The notes under the pieces are model-generated. The model searched no databases. It had not been told where the DNA came from and was given only the letters and a program-made list of their open reading frames with translations. Made by a program: the position numbers and the translations under genes. Below are positions 52,156 to 61,210 of a stretch of 64,000 bases of DNA, piece by piece. The number at the start of each line of letters is the position of its first letter. Position 1 is the stretch's first letter. This DNA comes from Clostridia bacterium (GTDB taxonomy: Bacteria; Bacillota; Clostridia; Oscillospirales; CAG-382), in assembly GCA_017436675.1 (NCBI GenBank), contig JAFSCS010000032.1:1-64000 (forward strand), written 5' to 3'.

Positions 52156-52932
52156 TTACGAGCCCGTCGACTTATAGTGACGAACTCCGATCCGCCAAAT
52201 AAAATAACAGGGGATAAGGAACAAAAAAGCAAAGATCGGTGAAAGCTTGTGTAAGAGGAGATCACTCCGCCCGAGTAAATACAGAAGCGGATAGTATTGA
52301 AATAGCGCAAGCGGAACGCAAAACGTCAAGAACCTCAATATATCTTCTCCGTAAATACCGAACGGATAACGTCCGAACTCTCTTCCGCCGTCAGTGAATA
52401 TGTTCATAAATTCGAGCGACTCCGTCGTGAAAAAGCAAAGCGCCGCATAGATAACAAAGAGTCCTGCGAAGACCGCCGTCCCCGAAAGGATCATCAACAC
52501 GAGAACGATCACCTTTTCAAGCTCCCAAGCTATCTCGCAGGTGTATAACGCATAAACGAATACCGCAATAGCCTGAAATAACCGTCCGAGCCGAGTAAGA
52601 TCGATCTTCGAGCCGATAACCTGGAAAATGAGTCCCCTCGGACGAACCATGATCCTGTCGAACTCACCGCCGCCGAGCATCCCCGCGAACGCATCAAAGC
52701 CTCGAAAAAAGCATTCTGCGAGCGAGATAGACATCAATACTACCGAATAGCAGATCAAGACCTCCGAAAAGGAAAACCCGTTAACCGAGTTGATGATCGA
52801 CATCAAAAAATAAATGCTCAAAAAAGCGGAGAACGAGGTCAAAAACTGTCCCGCCAAGGACATCCAAAACGAAGCCTTGTGCTGCATCTGACATCGAAGC
52901 GCGATCGAAAAATATTTAAAATATAGCTTCAT
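52156..52932 (-). CDS. ABC-2 type permease (DUF990-like), second subunit
   Basis: A 258-residue membrane protein with six predicted helices. The conserved GGGEFDRIMVRPR and FFTTESLEFMNIFTDGGREFGRYPFGIY are typical of the ABC2_membrane_6/DUF990 exporter subunits. It pairs with the permease at 53112-53915 and the ATPase at 53912-54886 to make an exporter. A 180-bp insertion-like spacer with inverted repeats separates it from its partner. The exported substrate is unknown. Confidence 0.85.
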   Translation of the reverse strand: MKLYFKYFSIALRCQMQHKASFWMSLAGQFLTSFSAFLSIYFLMSIINSVNGFSFSEVLICYSVVLMSISLAECFFRGFDAFAGMLGGGEFDRIMVRPRGLIFQVIGSKIDLTRLGRLFQAIAVFVYALYTCEIAWELEKVIVLVLMILSGTAVFAGLFVIYAALCFFTTESLEFMNIFTDGGREFGRYPFGIYGEDILRFLTFCVPLALFQYYPLLYLLGRSDLLLHKLSPIFAFLFLIPCYFIWRIGVRHYKSTGS

Positions 52933-52979
52933 ATCATTTCTCCAATAATATAAAAGGGATTTAACGATCTAAATCTCAT

Positions 52980-53113
52980 AAGGTTTTAAATTAAATAAAG
53001 AAAAAGCTTGAAGGATAGTAATTCAAATGAGTTTGCGAAGCAAACAAAAATGGGTCGGGTCCCATTTTTAATTTGAATTTCGTAGGTTTTAAATTTGAAA
53101 AATTTAAAACCTT
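52980..53113. repeat. palindromic miniature element inside the ABC operon
   Basis: The ends are perfect 13-bp inverted repeats, AAGGTTTTAAATT (52980-52992) and AATTTAAAACCTT (53101-53113). Inside are nested hairpins: ATTCAAAT with ATTTGAAT, GTTTGC/GCAAAC, and AAAAATGGG/CCCATTTTT. The right end overlaps the stop codon of the upstream permease. There is no open frame. The size and symmetry are MITE-like. It may reduce expression of the last gene. Confidence 0.65.
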
Positions 53114-53915
53114 ACCCGCCTTGAATAACGACCCGCTTCAGCGCACGCTTCATCCAAAGCTTTCCGAATCCAATCAGAATAAATACCCAAATCAGTTGTA
53201 AAACGATTGCCAAAGCTGCCTCCGTCCCCCAAATATCCTCGCTGTAAATGCGATACGGAAGATTTTGCATCGAGTAAAAGGGAGTGAAGCGTAATATCTC
53301 TTGCATCCAATCGGGCAAAAAGGGAATAGGGATCAACGCACCCGTCAAAAGCTCTGTGACCGACGTCACGATTATCCGCACACCGTAGGGCGAAAGCGTG
53401 TAAAAGGTCGTGATGTAAACAAGCATGCAAAACGCAAGCACCGTCAAAAAAGCTAAAAACAGCGATACCAAAAACACTAAAAATGAACCGACCGAGCTCG
53501 GTGCCAAAAGTCCGTATGGCTCGGGAAGCAGCGATGCAACCAATAAAACGGGGAAACAGCGAAGCGTCGCCTTCGCCATCCTCTGCGCCGCATTACCCGC
53601 AAACCACATATCATAAAGCTCAAGCGGTCGTGCAAGCTCATAACCGATCCCGCCGTCTTGGATCTGCTTGAATATCTTCAAGTCAAAAAACCAGATCATA
53701 AACAACGTCAAAAAAGCCTGCTGCAGCCAAATGTAGGAGCAAAGGGCAGAGAACTCCATCGGGAACGCAGAGCTGTCCGCTTCATAGAATGCACGAAACA
53801 GCATTATCTCCATAAAGCCCCAAAACAGCTGTGTAATAATCCCCGCAACAGCAGCACCGCGATATTGTATCGTGCCCGAAAACGAGATCTTGAAAAACGA
53901 AACGTATTTCTTCAT
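53112..53915 (-). CDS. ABC-2 type permease, first subunit
   Basis: A 267-residue membrane protein with six predicted helices and the family stretch QDGGIGYELARPLELY (a GxxxxxLxRP-like loop). It overlaps the ATPase gene by 4 bp (ATGA), so translation is coupled. Together the three genes encode an exporter of the DUF990 kind. Its stop codon TAA is part of the inserted palindromic element, so the original 3' end may have been slightly altered. Confidence 0.85.
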   Translation of the reverse strand: MKKYVSFFKISFSGTIQYRGAAVAGIITQLFWGFMEIMLFRAFYEADSSAFPMEFSALCSYIWLQQAFLTLFMIWFFDLKIFKQIQDGGIGYELARPLELYDMWFAGNAAQRMAKATLRCFPVLLVASLLPEPYGLLAPSSVGSFLVFLVSLFLAFLTVLAFCMLVYITTFYTLSPYGVRIIVTSVTELLTGALIPIPFLPDWMQEILRFTPFYSMQNLPYRIYSEDIWGTEAALAIVLQLIWVFILIGFGKLWMKRALKRVVIQGG

Positions 53916-54886
53916 ATCCCAAAATCCCGATAAAGCGAAACAACGAGCTCCTCTGCCGTCGAGCCCATCACCTCAAGGTCGGTGATCTCAGCTTTTTTTG
54001 TGACTTGCTCAATAGCCCTCGAAACAGAGATGATCTCCGTGTCAACGCCAAACACAGCTTCGCCCTCCGACCTCTTTAAAAGCGTAATACCACCGCAAAG
54101 CTCAAACTCACCGACCGAAAATCTGACGTTGAGCTTCTTTTGAGCGTTGCCCTTCAGCTTCAACTCATCAAGCGATCCGTCAAGAAGTATCTTGCCCTTG
54201 CCGATGAGCAGTATCCGCTCCGTCAGCGCCTCAATATCCTGCATATCGTGAGTAGTGAGTATCATCGTCGTCTTTTTTTCTTGGTTTATCTCTTTTAAAA
54301 ATTGACGAACGGCGATCTTCGATACCGCGTCAAGCCCTATCGTCGGCTCGTCGAGAAAAAGTATCCTCGGCTCGTGAATGAGCGACGCAGCGATCTCACA
54401 CCGCATCCTTTGCCCGAGACTGAGCTGACGCGCAGGCGTCTTGATTATCTCTTGAAGTGAAAGCCGTTCAATAAGCTCGTCATATACTCTCTTGTAATCG
54501 CGGTCGGAAACCGAGTAGATGTCCTTCAAAAGCTCGAACGAGTCACAAACGGGTACGTCCCACCAAAGCTGCGATCGTTGCCCGAAAACAACGCCAATGT
54601 TCTTGACGTGCTCCTTTCGTTGCTTCCACGGCGTAAGCCCGTCGATCTCACAGCTTCCCGAATCGGGAGTGAGTATACCGCTCATGATCTTGACAGTGCT
54701 GCTTTTTCCCGCACCGTTCGGACCGATATAACCAACCATCTCGCCGTCGTTAACAGTGAAGGAAACGTCGTCAAGCGCACGTAAAAGCTCGTACTTGTGA
54801 CTAAAAAAGGACTTGAGAGCGTTCTTTATTCCGGTCTCGCGCCTCCGAATGCGATATGTTTTAGAAATATTATTTAATTTGATCAT
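53912..54886 (-). CDS. ABC transporter ATP-binding protein
   Basis: A 324-residue ATPase. Walker A is GPNGAGKS (55-62), the signature is LSLGQRMR, Walker B is ILFLDEPTIGLD, and the switch His is in TTHDMQDI. The C-terminal extra domain of about 90 residues is usual for the exporter subgroup paired with DUF990-type permeases. It heads the three-gene operon with the two ABC-2 permeases. No regulator is adjacent. Confidence 0.93.
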   Translation of the reverse strand: MIKLNNISKTYRIRRRETGIKNALKSFFSHKYELLRALDDVSFTVNDGEMVGYIGPNGAGKSSTVKIMSGILTPDSGSCEIDGLTPWKQRKEHVKNIGVVFGQRSQLWWDVPVCDSFELLKDIYSVSDRDYKRVYDELIERLSLQEIIKTPARQLSLGQRMRCEIAASLIHEPRILFLDEPTIGLDAVSKIAVRQFLKEINQEKKTTMILTTHDMQDIEALTERILLIGKGKILLDGSLDELKLKGNAQKKLNVRFSVGEFELCGGITLLKRSEGEAVFGVDTEIISVSRAIEQVTKKAEITDLEVMGSTAEELVVSLYRDFGI

Positions 54887-54911
54887 TGTAAAACTCCAAA
54901 AATAATAGGAA

Positions 54912-54943
54912 AATTTGCCTCACCGAAAGGGGTGAGGCAAAAG
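54912..54943 (-). terminator. terminator of queT-MATE
   Basis: The stem TTGCCTCACC/GGTGAGGCAA (minus strand) is followed by ATTTTCC. It lies between the MATE gene and the ABC operon. Confidence 0.8.
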
Positions 54944-54954
54944 CTTAAATATCA

Positions 54955-56313
54955 TTAGAACTGTGTGTTTCTTTTGATAAGATTTCTCTTGATAATAAGG
55001 TAGCAGATCAAGTGAGCTACCGAGGTGATGATCCAAGATATCGGATATGACCAATAAAGACTTTCAATCGTTCCAATGTGCGCAAAGATGGTCTCGATCC
55101 AAAGAATACGAATACCGCAAGCACCGAGCGTAGAAACGATCATCGGGATCATCGACGCACCCATACCGCGCAGCGAACCGACGAATACCTCCATCATTCC
55201 GCAAAGGAAATACGTCACAGCGATGATACCCAAACGCTTCATACCCCATTCGATAACCTCGGGGGCATTCGGCTTGTAAATACTGATCAACTCAGGTCCA
55301 AACAAAAATGCAAGGTTTCCGAGCACCAATCCGATAACGATAACATAAAGCATACAAGATAAAAATACCTTGCTAATGCGGTGATATTTCTTTGCTCCGA
55401 CGTTTTGACCGGTGAAGGTCAACGATGCGTGATAAAGCGAGTTCATCGCAATATAAATGAAGCCCTCAATATTCGAAGCAGCAGTGTTTGCAGACATAAC
55501 AACGTCTCCAAACGAGTTTACCGACGATTGAATAAGTACGTTTGAGAGACTGAACACCGTTCCCTGAAGTCCGGCAGGAATACCGATGCGCAAGATCCTC
55601 AAAAGCTTGTCCTTGTGTATCTTCATCGAGCGAATAACGAGCTTGCAGCAGTCATCTCTGAAAATAAGACAACGAACGACCAAAACAGCAGACACAAGCT
55701 GGCTGACAACGGTCGCAATAGCAACACCCGCAACGTCCATATTGAAAAAGTAAACGAGAATGAAATTCAAAACAACGTTGATGATACCGGCAACGGTAAG
55801 ATATACGAGCGGACGCTTCGTGTCACCGACCGCTCTGAGAATAGCGGCACAAAAGTTGTAGACCATAGAAGCGGGAAGCCCGAGAAAATATATCTTCATA
55901 TAAAGCGAGGCTTGCTCAATAACGTTTTCGGGAGTATCCATCCACCCAAGAAACGTGTTGGAGAAGAACACTCCGATAAGCCCGAATATGATACCACCCA
56001 AAAGGCTGATAACGACAGACGTGTGTATCGTTTCCGAAACGTCTTTTTCTCTGTTAGCACCGAAAAAATATGCCGTGGAAACAGAAGTACCAACCGAAAG
56101 ACCGATCAGCATATTGACGATCAGGTTGATAAGCGATCCCGTTGAACCAACTGCCGCCAAAGCGGTCTCGGTTCCCCAACGACCAACAACTACCGTGTCG
56201 GCAGCATTGAACAAAAGCTGCAAAACACCCGATAACATCAACGGTAATGAGAACGCCACTATCTTTCGAAACAGAGGTCCTTCCGTCATATCGATCTCAT
56301 TTGTTTTTTTCAT
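54955..56313 (-). CDS. MATE family efflux transporter
   Basis: A 452-residue protein with twelve predicted helices in two repeats. The start MTEGPLFRKIVAFSLPLMLSG is characteristic, and the corresponding second half begins near residue 235. MATE proteins export cationic drugs and metabolites with Na+ or H+. It lies 29 bp after queT in the same direction and ends at its own terminator, so it is under the same riboswitch-bearing transcript. Confidence 0.92.
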   Translation of the reverse strand: MKKTNEIDMTEGPLFRKIVAFSLPLMLSGVLQLLFNAADTVVVGRWGTETALAAVGSTGSLINLIVNMLIGLSVGTSVSTAYFFGANREKDVSETIHTSVVISLLGGIIFGLIGVFFSNTFLGWMDTPENVIEQASLYMKIYFLGLPASMVYNFCAAILRAVGDTKRPLVYLTVAGIINVVLNFILVYFFNMDVAGVAIATVVSQLVSAVLVVRCLIFRDDCCKLVIRSMKIHKDKLLRILRIGIPAGLQGTVFSLSNVLIQSSVNSFGDVVMSANTAASNIEGFIYIAMNSLYHASLTFTGQNVGAKKYHRISKVFLSCMLYVIVIGLVLGNLAFLFGPELISIYKPNAPEVIEWGMKRLGIIAVTYFLCGMMEVFVGSLRGMGASMIPMIVSTLGACGIRILWIETIFAHIGTIESLYWSYPISWIITSVAHLICYLIIKRNLIKRNTQF

Positions 56314-56342
56314 TTGAATTATTCATCCCTTTCGATCATCTA

Positions 56343-56840
56343 TCAAAGAGAAAACAGCTTTTTAACACTATCGTATCTTTCAATAACGAGGATCAGCGCA
56401 GTTCCGAAAAGACCGCACGAGATGACCTCGCCGATACAGACCGTCAACATCGTCATCGGTAACGTCGAGAAGGGTAACCCGGTTGATAAAACGATAACCA
56501 ACGCAACGATGACCGTGTTTGAAATAACAGTCGGCAACGAAACGAGCCACTTGTGCTTGCGAAGTGCTCTCGCACCGAGCACACCCAAAAGCGTCGCCAA
56601 GCTTCCAAAAACGATGTCCCAAACATTCGCACCGATAAGAATGTTGGTCAAAAAGCAACCAACGAACAGACCGGGTACAGCCGCAGGCGAATAGAGAGGA
56701 AGAATGCAAAGCATCTCGGAAAACCGACATTGAACAGCTCCGTCGGCAAGACCGACCATCTTCGAAAGCAGTGTAAGGGCATAATAAAGTGCCGCGATCA
56801 CCGCACTGTGAGTGATAAAAAGAATCTTTCTGTTTTTCAT
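56343..56840 (-). CDS. queT: QueT family queuosine-precursor transporter
   Basis: A 165-residue integral membrane protein with about five helices, matching the QueT family, the S-component of an ECF-type importer for queuosine precursors (preQ1). The early QCRFSEMLCILPLYSP segment is characteristic. The preQ1-I riboswitch in its leader strongly supports the identity. No ECF energising module genes are in the window. Confidence 0.92.
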   Translation of the reverse strand: MKNRKILFITHSAVIAALYYALTLLSKMVGLADGAVQCRFSEMLCILPLYSPAAVPGLFVGCFLTNILIGANVWDIVFGSLATLLGVLGARALRKHKWLVSLPTVISNTVIVALVIVLSTGLPFSTLPMTMLTVCIGEVISCGLFGTALILVIERYDSVKKLFSL

Positions 56841-56847
56841 AAAATTG

Positions 56848-56893
56848 TTTCCTTTAGTTTTATTTTAAGTGAGGAAGGTCTCGAACTCACTAT
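56848..56893 (-). promoter_or_regulatory. preQ1-I riboswitch
   Basis: On the minus strand: stem AGTGAG/CTCACT enclosing TTCGAGACCTTC, then the A-rich tail TTAAAATAAAACTAAAGGA. The loop CCTT can pair with AAGG in the tail to form the class I pseudoknot. That AAAGGA is also the queT ribosome binding site, so preQ1 binding would block translation. Confidence 0.85.
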
Positions 56894-56899
56894 AATTGA

Positions 56900-58081
56900 T
56901 CAGTTGTAGGAATAGAGAAGCTCGTTAAGAAGCCTTCTCGTTTCCTCAAAATCATAAACAACGACCGAAATGTATTTTCCTGTGTTGCCATAGGGTACCT
57001 TTCCGTATTTCCAAGTACCCTCAAACGGGATCCTTCCCGAATGAATGTCAACTCCGCCGCTTGATATAACGTTTGTCGCAAGCGAGATGCATTCACCGAG
57101 CGGAATGTTCGTCTTAACGTATTGCATCGCCGTCGTTATAGCGCTGATGCCATCGGTAATTCCAAGCTTCATAACCTTGTTGTATGCGGAAATGATGATC
57201 TTTCTCTGCCTTTCGGAACGATTGAAATCACTGTCGAGCTTTCTCGCTCTCATATATTCAAGCGCAGGGTAACCCTTAAGGGTGTTAACACCGACTTTAA
57301 AATTGGGATATCCTTGCTCGCGTAAATATTGGACCTCTTCCTCAGAAAGATCGATATCAATACCGCCGATAGCATCGATTATTTTTATAGTCATCTGGAA
57401 ATCAACGAGCATATAGTGTTGGATGTCGAGTCCGTATACCGCATTGACAGTGTTGATGAGATATCCGACACCGCCGTAAGCGTTTGTGTTGGTGATCTTC
57501 GTCCAACCGATCGATTCCGTCGGAACGTAGCTGTCACGTTGAATGGAAAGAAGCTCGGCTTCGCCCGTCTTCTTGTTGTAGGAAACTACCATAATGGAGT
57601 CGGCATTACCGAAATAAGTACCCTCGTCACGTCCCACCAAAAGTACGTTGAGAACGTTCGGGTCCTTTTGCTTTACCTTATATATCGGATATTTTTTGCT
57701 TTCGTAGTTTTCAGCCTTGCTGACGTTAACGGGAGGCTTAGATACCTTGCTCTCCTCCTTCGGAGAAGAAACCGCCTTGCTTTCCTCTGATCCTTCCTCG
57801 GAAAAGTCGTCCGATTCGTCCTCCGACTCATCAACGCTAACAAAAATACTCTCGTCAAAACCGCTCTCGTCAATGATATCGCTCATATCCGAGTCATCAA
57901 CGATAACGTGATCGGGAATGCTGAGATCGAGCGAAAGATCCTCGCTCCTTTCAACCGTCGAAACGTCACCGCCGATAGTCGACATAACGTGGTTAACAAG
58001 AATTGCTATTCCAATGATAGAGGCGACCAATAATACACCAATAACGATGAGCGCGATCCTCCACCAATTTCTTTTTTTCAT
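56900..58081 (-). CDS. LytR-CpsA-Psr (LCP) family protein
   Basis: A 393-residue membrane-anchored enzyme: N-terminal helix (residues 9-30), then an unusually Ser/Asp/Glu-rich linker (about 40-115), then the LCP domain. That domain shows NVLLVGRDEG, SIMVVSYNKKTGEAELLSIQRDSYV and the RARKLDSDFNRSERQRKII arginine motif. LCP proteins transfer teichoic acids or other glycopolymers to peptidoglycan. The ATG at 58081 precedes the typical KKRNWW start. The acidic linker is like those of the lipoproteins in this window. Confidence 0.9.
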   Translation of the reverse strand: MKKRNWWRIALIVIGVLLVASIIGIAILVNHVMSTIGGDVSTVERSEDLSLDLSIPDHVIVDDSDMSDIIDESGFDESIFVSVDESEDESDDFSEEGSEESKAVSSPKEESKVSKPPVNVSKAENYESKKYPIYKVKQKDPNVLNVLLVGRDEGTYFGNADSIMVVSYNKKTGEAELLSIQRDSYVPTESIGWTKITNTNAYGGVGYLINTVNAVYGLDIQHYMLVDFQMTIKIIDAIGGIDIDLSEEEVQYLREQGYPNFKVGVNTLKGYPALEYMRARKLDSDFNRSERQRKIIISAYNKVMKLGITDGISAITTAMQYVKTNIPLGECISLATNVISSGGVDIHSGRIPFEGTWKYGKVPYGNTGKYISVVVYDFEETRRLLNELLYSYN

Positions 58082-58134
58082 AAAAGGAACCCCCAAAAAA
58101 GATCTATGCTTTCGAAGAATCAAAAGCATAGAAC

Positions 58135-58163
58135 ATTTTACCACAAATGATTGTATTTTTCAA
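58135..58163 (-). promoter_or_regulatory. sigma-A promoter of the LCP gene
   Basis: On the minus strand: TTGAAA, 17 bp, TAAAAT with TGG before the -10. Confidence 0.75.
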
Positions 58164-58229
58164 TAATAGCAGCTAAAAAATAATGATATTTTCAAATGAA
58201 AAATAAGGAACCAAAAACGAAGAATATGT

Positions 58230-60230
58230 CTATTCTGCAAAAAGAACGACCGCTTCCTTGCCTTTCAATAAATATTTTTTGCCGCATTCCGCTTTTTCGC
58301 TCGTTTTTTCGAAAATGCGGAACAGCTCAAGTTCACCCGAAAGCTCAAAGCTGATAAACGAATCCTCCTTTGAAAAGTTGTGGATGAGAAATACCCTTCC
58401 GCCGTCGTATTCGTGACAGTTGTACCAAACCGTACCACCCTCGTATTTCAGCTCAATAGGTCTGACGACCTCTTGCGAGAGGGAAGACGTGAGCGTGTCG
58501 ACAGTAGTGTATATAACACCGTCGATCTTGGGAGCATCCTCGTTTTCAAACCTTACCGCGATCACCTTTGCGCCGTGTTTCAGGAGCACCTTTACCTCGT
58601 CCTCAAGCTCGCGCCCGTCGTCAAACACAACGATCGCTTGGAAGCTTTCGTGCTCACTTTTCAAAATTCCGCCCTCGACCGCTATCCTCGGCAGTGCCTC
58701 CTCATCAATAAGGTCAAAATCAAATCCGTCGTTGAGCATATGCTTCAACGCGTGAGCATAGGCAAGTCCCAATCGAGTTTGCTCCTCATTCATCTTGAAT
58801 TCGACCTCCCAAGTGAGAACTCCATCCCAATACTTGCTGCTTGACGGAACGTATCGCTCATATCCCTTCCTTTGCGGAATGCAAACGAGAAGCGGACAAC
58901 AGTGCTTGCCGATGGAGATCATCGCCGAGGCGGCACCAACGACGTCGGTCCAAAGTCTTTCCTCGGGAATGGGCTGATAGGAGTGGTACGACGCAGTGCT
59001 GTCAAGCCCCATAACGTATTGATATAAGGTCGAGTTGATCATATCCGTAACGTCATAGCTCGAGTTCCACCAGCAGTCCTCAAAGTGGGACGAGCTTTCG
59101 CTCATAATGTGCGCCCTTCCGTTGAGATGAGCCGCACCTACAGCCGTCTTTTCGGGAATGATGTTTACAGGATCCGTGCAATAGAGTCTGTCAACTCCCG
59201 GAAACGTCATCTTGTCCTCCATCCGAAACAAAGATCCGTTAAGTCCGATCTGCATCGCGAGGTTCTCCTCGCCGTAAAGATGCCCCGTGGAAAGCATACC
59301 TACCTTGTCACAGTAGCTCGATATCTTTTCAAAATAGTTTTTTGCCAATCTGTCGCTTAATTTCGTCCAATAATCACGTCTGACGCTTCTGTAATCGCCA
59401 TCCGTTGCAAAAAACAGTCCAAGCGGTCTTTCGGGTACACCGAGCGACGGTGACCACCCAATAAGCTGGTCTGATTCGTAGAATTTTCCGCTTGCACCGT
59501 GAACGGAAATACTCGGCTCATCCGTGAAGATAGCCTCTACCTTGCTCATAAGCTCGCATCCGAGATGCTTCAAATAGTTTTCGTGCGTATGCTCGATAAA
59601 ATGATCTGTCACCTGATCGTCCATAATATCAACAAAATGAACGTCGTGCATCGTATAATATTCAATTTGATCAGTATATATGTATACGGCAAGGTATTCC
59701 TTGTCTGTCGGTACGTCAAATATCAGCTTGTCAGCCTCACGCTTCGGTGCAATACCGTTTTCTGAAAGAGTATATTGCTTCTCGTTTTCGGGAATGACCG
59801 TCTCCGCAATGATCGGGAACGCCCCCGCCATCAACTCGTTACCTCTCGCCATAAGCTCCGCGTGTCCGTCAACGCATCTTTCACTGCGGCAAAGCATCGC
59901 CTTTACACGCCGTGAGCGATCTCTCTCCAAAACGCTTTTTCCTGCCGCACCCGACGGAAATCCAAGCTCGTCATAAAGCCAAAGCCTGAAGTTATGAGCA
60001 ACAACGTCCTCCGCCTTCTCCTTAAAAAGAGCCCATTCCGCCTCGTCGAACGGATAATTGTCCTTGTCACCGCCAACGTTGATCACAAAACCGCCGAGCC
60101 CCATCGCCTCGGCATTTTTAAAATAAGCCTCTCTTTCCTCCTTCGTGTTCGGGAGAAAGGTATGAACTATCTGAACGGGACGAAATTCCTTGTCGGCGTT
60201 CATCATCTGTTTTCTGAAAAATTCCTTCAT
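58230..60230 (-). CDS. GH106-like glycoside hydrolase family protein
   Basis: A 666-residue cytosolic protein. The N-terminal barrel contains FRLWLYDELGFPSGAAG, a stretch typical of GH106-like (alpha-L-rhamnosidase-type) enzymes, and later VEAIFTDEPS with a candidate catalytic Glu. The protein is shorter than many GH106 members and has no signal peptide. The rhamnose mutarotase gene elsewhere in the window supports rhamnose use, but activity is not certain. It ends 17 bp before the LD-carboxypeptidase gene, which lies upstream on the same strand. A short hairpin (AGAATA/TATTCT) overlaps the stop. Confidence 0.6.
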   Translation of the reverse strand: MKEFFRKQMMNADKEFRPVQIVHTFLPNTKEEREAYFKNAEAMGLGGFVINVGGDKDNYPFDEAEWALFKEKAEDVVAHNFRLWLYDELGFPSGAAGKSVLERDRSRRVKAMLCRSERCVDGHAELMARGNELMAGAFPIIAETVIPENEKQYTLSENGIAPKREADKLIFDVPTDKEYLAVYIYTDQIEYYTMHDVHFVDIMDDQVTDHFIEHTHENYLKHLGCELMSKVEAIFTDEPSISVHGASGKFYESDQLIGWSPSLGVPERPLGLFFATDGDYRSVRRDYWTKLSDRLAKNYFEKISSYCDKVGMLSTGHLYGEENLAMQIGLNGSLFRMEDKMTFPGVDRLYCTDPVNIIPEKTAVGAAHLNGRAHIMSESSSHFEDCWWNSSYDVTDMINSTLYQYVMGLDSTASYHSYQPIPEERLWTDVVGAASAMISIGKHCCPLLVCIPQRKGYERYVPSSSKYWDGVLTWEVEFKMNEEQTRLGLAYAHALKHMLNDGFDFDLIDEEALPRIAVEGGILKSEHESFQAIVVFDDGRELEDEVKVLLKHGAKVIAVRFENEDAPKIDGVIYTTVDTLTSSLSQEVVRPIELKYEGGTVWYNCHEYDGGRVFLIHNFSKEDSFISFELSGELELFRIFEKTSEKAECGKKYLLKGKEAVVLFAE

Positions 60231-60247
60231 AAAAGTAGCTCCTTAGT

Positions 60248-61132
60248 CTAAATCTCAAATCTGAGCGATGCCTTTTCGCAATCAAGCTCTGCCATCGCGC
60301 CAATGGGAAAGATGGCGTTATTTGTCCCATGCCCGAAATCGTTGCATTTAACGAACGGAATACCGATGCTTTCGGCTTTGCGGCGCAAGAACTGCGTCAC
60401 AACGTCGTCGCCTTCTCCGTATCCGCCGAAAATAACTCCGCATACGTTTTTGAAAAACTCCGACTGAATAATATGCTCAACGTACCTCGCAACTATCGCA
60501 GGCTCGGAAAACCAAAAATAATCCTCCAAAAAAAGTATGTATTTTTCATCAGTATATGAAAAATACGGACTCGAAAGCATAAGACATACGTTTTGGGTGT
60601 ACCCGCCAATAAGTCTGCCTCGACAAGCACCGCCGTGAAGCACCGTCCAATCCGACGCCCTTTTGTGTATGCCGTCGCGCTCGATGATAACGCTCTTAAA
60701 CCGCTCGACGTTATAATCGTTAAGATCTTCAAAAGTCCTCGGTGTTTGCCCGTGGAACGTAACGAGCCCCGTAAGAGACGTGATAGCATTCAAGATAGAT
60801 GTGGAATCGCTGTAGCTGCAATACGCCTTCCTTGATCTCTTGATAGCGTCATAATCAAGCAACGGCAACACCTCGCATCCGACGTCACCTCCGCCGAAAA
60901 ACACCAAACTCACCTCGTCGTCACTCGCCATCGCGTTGAAATCGTCCGCACGTTCCTTCGCACTTGCGGCATATCCCCAAGTGTCCTTGAACGTGTTTTC
61001 TCCGTATTTCACCTTGAACCCCATCGAGCGAAGAAGCTCCTCGGGCTTTATCAGCTTTTCATAATTTTTAACGTCACACGGCGAAACGATCCCGACAGTA
61101 TCACCGATGCTGACCTTTTTTGGTAATATCAT
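60248..61132 (-). CDS. LD-carboxypeptidase (S66 family)
   Basis: A 294-residue serine peptidase of the S66 (LdcA/MccF) family, which removes the terminal D-Ala from murein tetrapeptides or inactivates related peptides. The nucleophile Ser is in CSYSDSTSI (about residue 110). The Glu is in FLEDYFW (about residue 205) and the His in GHGTNNA (about residue 275). Length fits. It starts the two-gene minus unit with the GH106-like gene. Confidence 0.88.
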   Translation of the reverse strand: MILPKKVSIGDTVGIVSPCDVKNYEKLIKPEELLRSMGFKVKYGENTFKDTWGYAASAKERADDFNAMASDDEVSLVFFGGGDVGCEVLPLLDYDAIKRSRKAYCSYSDSTSILNAITSLTGLVTFHGQTPRTFEDLNDYNVERFKSVIIERDGIHKRASDWTVLHGGACRGRLIGGYTQNVCLMLSSPYFSYTDEKYILFLEDYFWFSEPAIVARYVEHIIQSEFFKNVCGVIFGGYGEGDDVVTQFLRRKAESIGIPFVKCNDFGHGTNNAIFPIGAMAELDCEKASLRFEI

Positions 61133-61162
61133 AAAAATACCTCTAAAAATAAACTAAAACTG

Positions 61163-61191
61163 TTGAATTATTCAGAGCGTTGTGCTAAAAT
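61163..61191 (+). promoter_or_regulatory. sigma-A promoter of ligA
   Basis: TTGAAT, 17-bp spacer, TAAAAT with TGTG before the -10. Confidence 0.7.
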
Positions 61192-61210
61192 AACCTTGAT
61201 AATATTTTAA

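Noticed and set aside
52980-53113. Small coding gene between the two permease genes
   Set aside because: No open frame of useful length; the sequence is a set of nested palindromes.
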